16,978 bases of DNA. Source: Solirubrobacterales bacterium (GTDB lineage Bacteria > Actinomycetota > Thermoleophilia > Solirubrobacterales > 70-9). Every line of letters starts with the position of its first letter. Within the stretch, counting starts at the first letter, position 1. The translations under genes were made by a program, and so were the position numbers. Below are positions 14,492 through 16,978 of this stretch, in pieces. The stretch is taken from the NCBI GenBank assembly GCA_030152805.1, contig JASLIG010000074.1, positions 1-16,978 of the forward strand, given 5' to 3'. The notes below the pieces were generated by a model. The model did no database searches and was not told where the DNA came from. It was given only the letters and a program-made list of their open reading frames with translations.

Positions 14492-15334
14492 TCAGCCCGT
14501 TCGCCCCTGCACGGCGTCGAGGTAGACCTCCTCCAGCGAGCTGCGCAGCACCTCGACGCGGTGGATTCGCTCGCCTTCGGCGACGAGGCGGGCGACGATC
14601 TCCGGCGCCTCCTCCCGGCCGGCGCCCTCGAAGAGCCTCATCCCAGAGGCCGTCTCGACCTCGACGCCGCGCGGTCGCTCCAGCTCGGCCGGCCGCCCCT
14701 CCTTGACCAGCTTGCCATCGGCGATGATCGCGACCCGGTCGCAGACGAGCTCGACCTCACTGAGCAAGTGCGAGTTGAGCAGCACCGCGACCCCGCGCTT
14801 GCGCATCTCCTCGAGCAGTCCTCGGACGATGCGGCGGCCGACCGGATCGAGGGCGCTGGTCGGCTCGTCGAGTAGCAACAGGCTGGGAGAACCGACCAGC
14901 GCCTGGGCGATCCCAAGCCTCTGCTGCATGCCCTTCGACATCGTCTCGACGCGCGTGGCGGCGGCGGCGTCGAGCTCAACCAGGCCAAGCAGCTCGGCTC
15001 GCTCGGCCGCTCCCCCCGGCGATCCGCTCAGTCGCTGGTGCAGTTGCAGCAGCTCGTCCGCGCTGCACCAGCCCGGGAAGCGGAAGAGCTCGGCGAGGTA
15101 GCCGATCGCCGCACGGGCGGGCGCCGATCCGGCTGGCTTGCCGAGCACGTCGACCCGACCGGCGCTGGGCCTGACCAGCCCACAGGCGATCTTCGTCAGG
15201 GTCGACTTGCCGGCGCCGTTGGGCCCGAGGAGGCCGAGCAGCTCGCCCGGGCCGACCTCGAGCGAGACGCCCGAGAGCGCCACCTTGCCGCGATAGGTCT
15301 TGCGCAGTGCGCGGGCGGCAAGGACCGCCGCCAT
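14492..15334 (-). CDS. ABC transporter ATP-binding protein
   Basis: A 280-residue ATPase subunit with a complete nucleotide-binding set: Walker A GPNGAGKST (37-45), signature MSKGMQQRLG (132-141; a variant of LSGGQ typical of ABC-2 exporters), Walker B LLLLDEP (152-158) and the switch His189 in NSHLLSEVE. A C-terminal domain of about 70 residues follows the core and ends in SLEEVYLD, usual for drug/NosF-like exporters. Its ATG overlaps the metG stop by one base (TGATG), so it should be co-translated with methionyl-tRNA synthetase. The permease gene follows after 11 bases. The cargo is unknown. The coupling to metG appears to be an insertion relative to the common metG-tatD order. Confidence 0.92.
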   Translation of the reverse strand: MAAVLAARALRKTYRGKVALSGVSLEVGPGELLGLLGPNGAGKSTLTKIACGLVRPSAGRVDVLGKPAGSAPARAAIGYLAELFRFPGWCSADELLQLHQRLSGSPGGAAERAELLGLVELDAAAATRVETMSKGMQQRLGIAQALVGSPSLLLLDEPTSALDPVGRRIVRGLLEEMRKRGVAVLLNSHLLSEVELVCDRVAIIADGKLVKEGRPAELERPRGVEVETASGMRLFEGAGREEAPEIVARLVAEGERIHRVEVLRSSLEEVYLDAVQGRTG

Positions 15335-16839
15335 CAGGCAGGCGCCTCGATCTTGGGGAAGAGCGGCGGCACGCGCTCGACGCTCTGGCCGCCGGGGCGG
15401 GAGCCGAGCTCGGCGAGGGCGCGGGAGTCTTCGCCGAGGGTGGCGAGCAGCAGCTCACTCGTCCGCGGCAGGTAGGGGACCAGCATCAGCGTCGTCACCC
15501 GCAGGCCCTCGACCAGGTTGTAGAGGACCTCGTCGAGGCGCTCGGGGTCAGCCTCGTCCTTGGCCAGCTCCCAGGGCCGCGTCTCCTCGACGTAGCGGTT
15601 GAGCCGCCGCACCAGCTTCCAGGCCTCCTCCAGCGCCTGGGTCAGCTCGGCCCGGTCGAGCAGATCGCAGAAGCGCGGCAGCACCCCCGCGAAGTCCTCG
15701 GCGAGCACGGCGTCGAGCGCCGCCGTTGGCACGACGCCGCCGCGATAGCGGTCGACCATCGCCAGGATGCGGCTGGCCAGGTTGCCGAAGTCGTTGGCCA
15801 GCTCGGCCTCGTAGCGGGCCTCGAAGCCGGCCGTCGAGATCGAACCGTCCTGCCCGAAGCTGACCTCGCGGAAGCAGTAGTAGCGCAGCGCGTCGGCGCC
15901 GAAGCGCTCGATCACCTCGAAGGGATCGAGCACGTTGCCGAGCGACTTCGACATCTTCTTCTCGCCCATCAGCAGGTAGCCGTGGATCGTCATCCGTCGC
16001 GGCGGCTCGAGGTCCGCGGCCCAGAGCAGCGCCGGCCAGATCACCGCGTGGAACTTGAGGATGTCCTTGCCCAGCACGTGCAGCGAGGCCGGCCAGTAAC
16101 GCTCGGTCAGGTCCTCGCCCTCGCGGGCAAAGCCGAGCGCGGTGACGTAGTTGAGCAGCGCGTCGAACCAGACGTACATCCGCTGGTCGGGGTCCCAGGG
16201 CAGCTTCATCCCCCATTTCAGCTTCGGCCGCGAGAGCGAGACGTCTTCGAGGCCCTGCTTGATGAAGGAGACCGCCTCGTTGCGGCGGAAGTCGGGGACG
16301 ACGAAATCGGGCCGCTCCTCGTACAGCCCTTCGAGCTGGCCCTGGAAGGCGGAGAGGCGGAAGAACCAGTTCTCCTCTTTGACCCGCCCGAGCGGGATCT
16401 CGTGGATCGCGCAGGTCTGCCCCGGACCGAGCTCACGTTCGGTCTTGAAGTCGGCGCAGCGCGGGCAGTACCAACCTTCGTAGGTGCCCTTGTTCACCCA
16501 GCCGTTGTCGTAGACCCGCTGCATGATCTCGCCGACCTTCTCGGTGTGGCGCGGGTCGGAGGTGCGGATGAAGAAGTCGTTCGAGGCGTCGATGATCGGC
16601 ATCAGCGCTTCGAACTTCTCCGCGTTGCGATCGGCCAGCTCCTGGGGCGAGATCCCCTCCCGCTCCGCCGCCGTCTCGATCGGCTCGCCGTGCTCGTCGG
16701 TGCCGGTGAGGAAGAAGACGTCCTCGCCGCGCTGGCGCATGTGGCGGGCGAGCACGTCGGCAGCCAGCGTCGAATACGCGTGGCCGAGGTGCGGCTCGGC
16801 GTTGACGTAGTAGATCGGAGTGGTGACGTAGTAGCTCAC
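15334..16839 (-). CDS. metG: Methionyl-tRNA synthetase
   Basis: Charges tRNA-Met (initiator and elongator) with methionine. The 501-residue class I synthetase has the HIGH-type motif PHLGH (16-20) within TPIYYVNAEPHLGHAYSTLA, a single zinc knuckle (C125PRC128 and C143xxH146), the methionine-pocket region around MYVWFDALLNY (221-231) and KKMSKS (294-299). The helical anticodon-binding domain follows (about 340-480). The C-terminal tRNA-binding (Trbp111-like) extension found in some homologues is absent, as in the shorter family branch. The start is GTG 16839 (SYYVTTPIYY), without a visible ribosome site. The rsmI stop lies 16 bases upstream, so the gene is probably read from a promoter outside the window. 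The stop overlaps the following ABC ATPase start. Confidence 0.97.
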   Translation of the reverse strand: MSYYVTTPIYYVNAEPHLGHAYSTLAADVLARHMRQRGEDVFFLTGTDEHGEPIETAAEREGISPQELADRNAEKFEALMPIIDASNDFFIRTSDPRHTEKVGEIMQRVYDNGWVNKGTYEGWYCPRCADFKTERELGPGQTCAIHEIPLGRVKEENWFFRLSAFQGQLEGLYEERPDFVVPDFRRNEAVSFIKQGLEDVSLSRPKLKWGMKLPWDPDQRMYVWFDALLNYVTALGFAREGEDLTERYWPASLHVLGKDILKFHAVIWPALLWAADLEPPRRMTIHGYLLMGEKKMSKSLGNVLDPFEVIERFGADALRYYCFREVSFGQDGSISTAGFEARYEAELANDFGNLASRILAMVDRYRGGVVPTAALDAVLAEDFAGVLPRFCDLLDRAELTQALEEAWKLVRRLNRYVEETRPWELAKDEADPERLDEVLYNLVEGLRVTTLMLVPYLPRTSELLLATLGEDSRALAELGSRPGGQSVERVPPLFPKIEAPA

Positions 16840-16855
16840 GTGCGAGTGACTGAGG

Positions 16856-16978
16856 CTATCTGCGCGGCTCGCGGCCTGTGAGCGCCCGGTAGAGGTCGTT
16901 GGCCCGGGTGCCGGTGAGAGCCGCGACGACGCTGGCGGCGGCGCGGGGGCGGGCGCCGGACTGGACCAGGTGGCGCAG
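16856..16978 (-). CDS. rsmI: 16S rRNA (cytidine1402-2'-O)-methyltransferase, C-terminal fragment
   Basis: Reading the minus strand from the window edge gives 40 residues ending in a TAG at 16858-16856. The protein runs LRHLVQSGARPRAAASVVAA and then LTGTRANDLYRALTGREPRR. The pattern with G.RPR.AA..VA.LTG...N.LYR is the small C-terminal helix-turn-helix of RsmI, which methylates C1402 in the 16S rRNA decoding centre. The SAM-dependent catalytic domain lies beyond the window. Placement directly before metG on the same strand agrees with a conserved actinobacterial arrangement. The fragment is too short for the usual frame tests, so the call rests on this signature and on context. Confidence 0.82.
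   Translation of the reverse strand: MRHLVQSGARPRAAASVVAALTGTRANDLYRALTGREPRR

Noticed and set aside
16840..16858. Possible hairpin between the rsmI stop and the metG start
   Set aside because: Only about seven pairs with a bulge can form around the stop and start codons. This is too weak to separate from chance in this DNA.
15307..16881. 524-codon plus-strand open frame opposite metG
   Set aside because: It is antisense to an unmistakable methionyl-tRNA synthetase, has a repetitive Arg/Ala/Gly/Val/Asp composition, and shows no recognisable motif. It is a by-product of high GC in the third codon position.
1..16978. CRISPR arrays, insertion sequences, integrases, toxin-antitoxin pairs or defence cassettes
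   Set aside because: I looked for direct-repeat arrays, transposase motifs and small paired genes and found none. The only nuclease-like gene is the lone HNH protein.

Overview
The window is GC-rich chromosomal DNA, roughly two-thirds G+C by eye, with GTG and TTG starts, tightly overlapping genes and long antisense open frames typical of high-GC DNA. Gene content and order point to an actinobacterium: rsmI-metG, tatD-rsmA-ispE and glmU-prs all lie on one strand. The protein style (a DUF6159-like membrane protein, a short collagen-like secreted protein, a DedA-PAP2 fusion) suggests Thermoleophilia, such as Solirubrobacterales or Gaiellales. This placement is an inference. No taxonomic marker was aligned.

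Layout. On the plus strand, 1-1265 holds the 3' end of a probable ABC1/UbiB-type kinase gene, coupled by an ATGA overlap to a multi-pass membrane protein. This pair converges, across a perfect 22-bp hairpin, on a minus-strand operon glmU-prs-glycerophosphodiester phosphodiesterase (4475 down to 1315). Upstream of glmU on the same strand are an HdeD-like membrane protein gene and a lower-GC HNH nuclease gene. The HNH gene lies next to a plus-strand tRNA-Gln(TTG) at 6019-6091. From 11645 down to 6104 runs tatD-rsmA-ispE-(DedA-PAP2)-small membrane protein-PucR regulator. From 15334 down to 11680 is an accessory block between metG and tatD: an ABC exporter pair coupled to metG, a plus-strand FMN lactate-monooxygenase-like gene and a secreted collagen-like protein. 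At the right edge are metG and the last 40 codons of rsmI.

How the genes fit together. The conserved backbone makes envelope precursors (IspE for isoprenoids, GlmU for UDP-GlcNAc), PRPP (Prs), and handles translation (MetG, RsmA, RsmI, tRNA-Gln). The DedA-PAP2 fusion, whose start overlaps the ispE stop, could couple dephosphorylation and flipping of polyprenyl phosphates, which would extend the isoprenoid theme.

The most unusual sequence-level signal is a set of long inverted repeats at gene boundaries: 1268-1315, 4529-4559, 7655-7719, 10015-10131 and 11629-11661. Several overlap stop or start codons. There is also a 24-bp perfect palindrome inside the PucR gene. No defence system, CRISPR array, prophage or insertion sequence was seen. 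No gene-free stretch exceeds about 160 bases.
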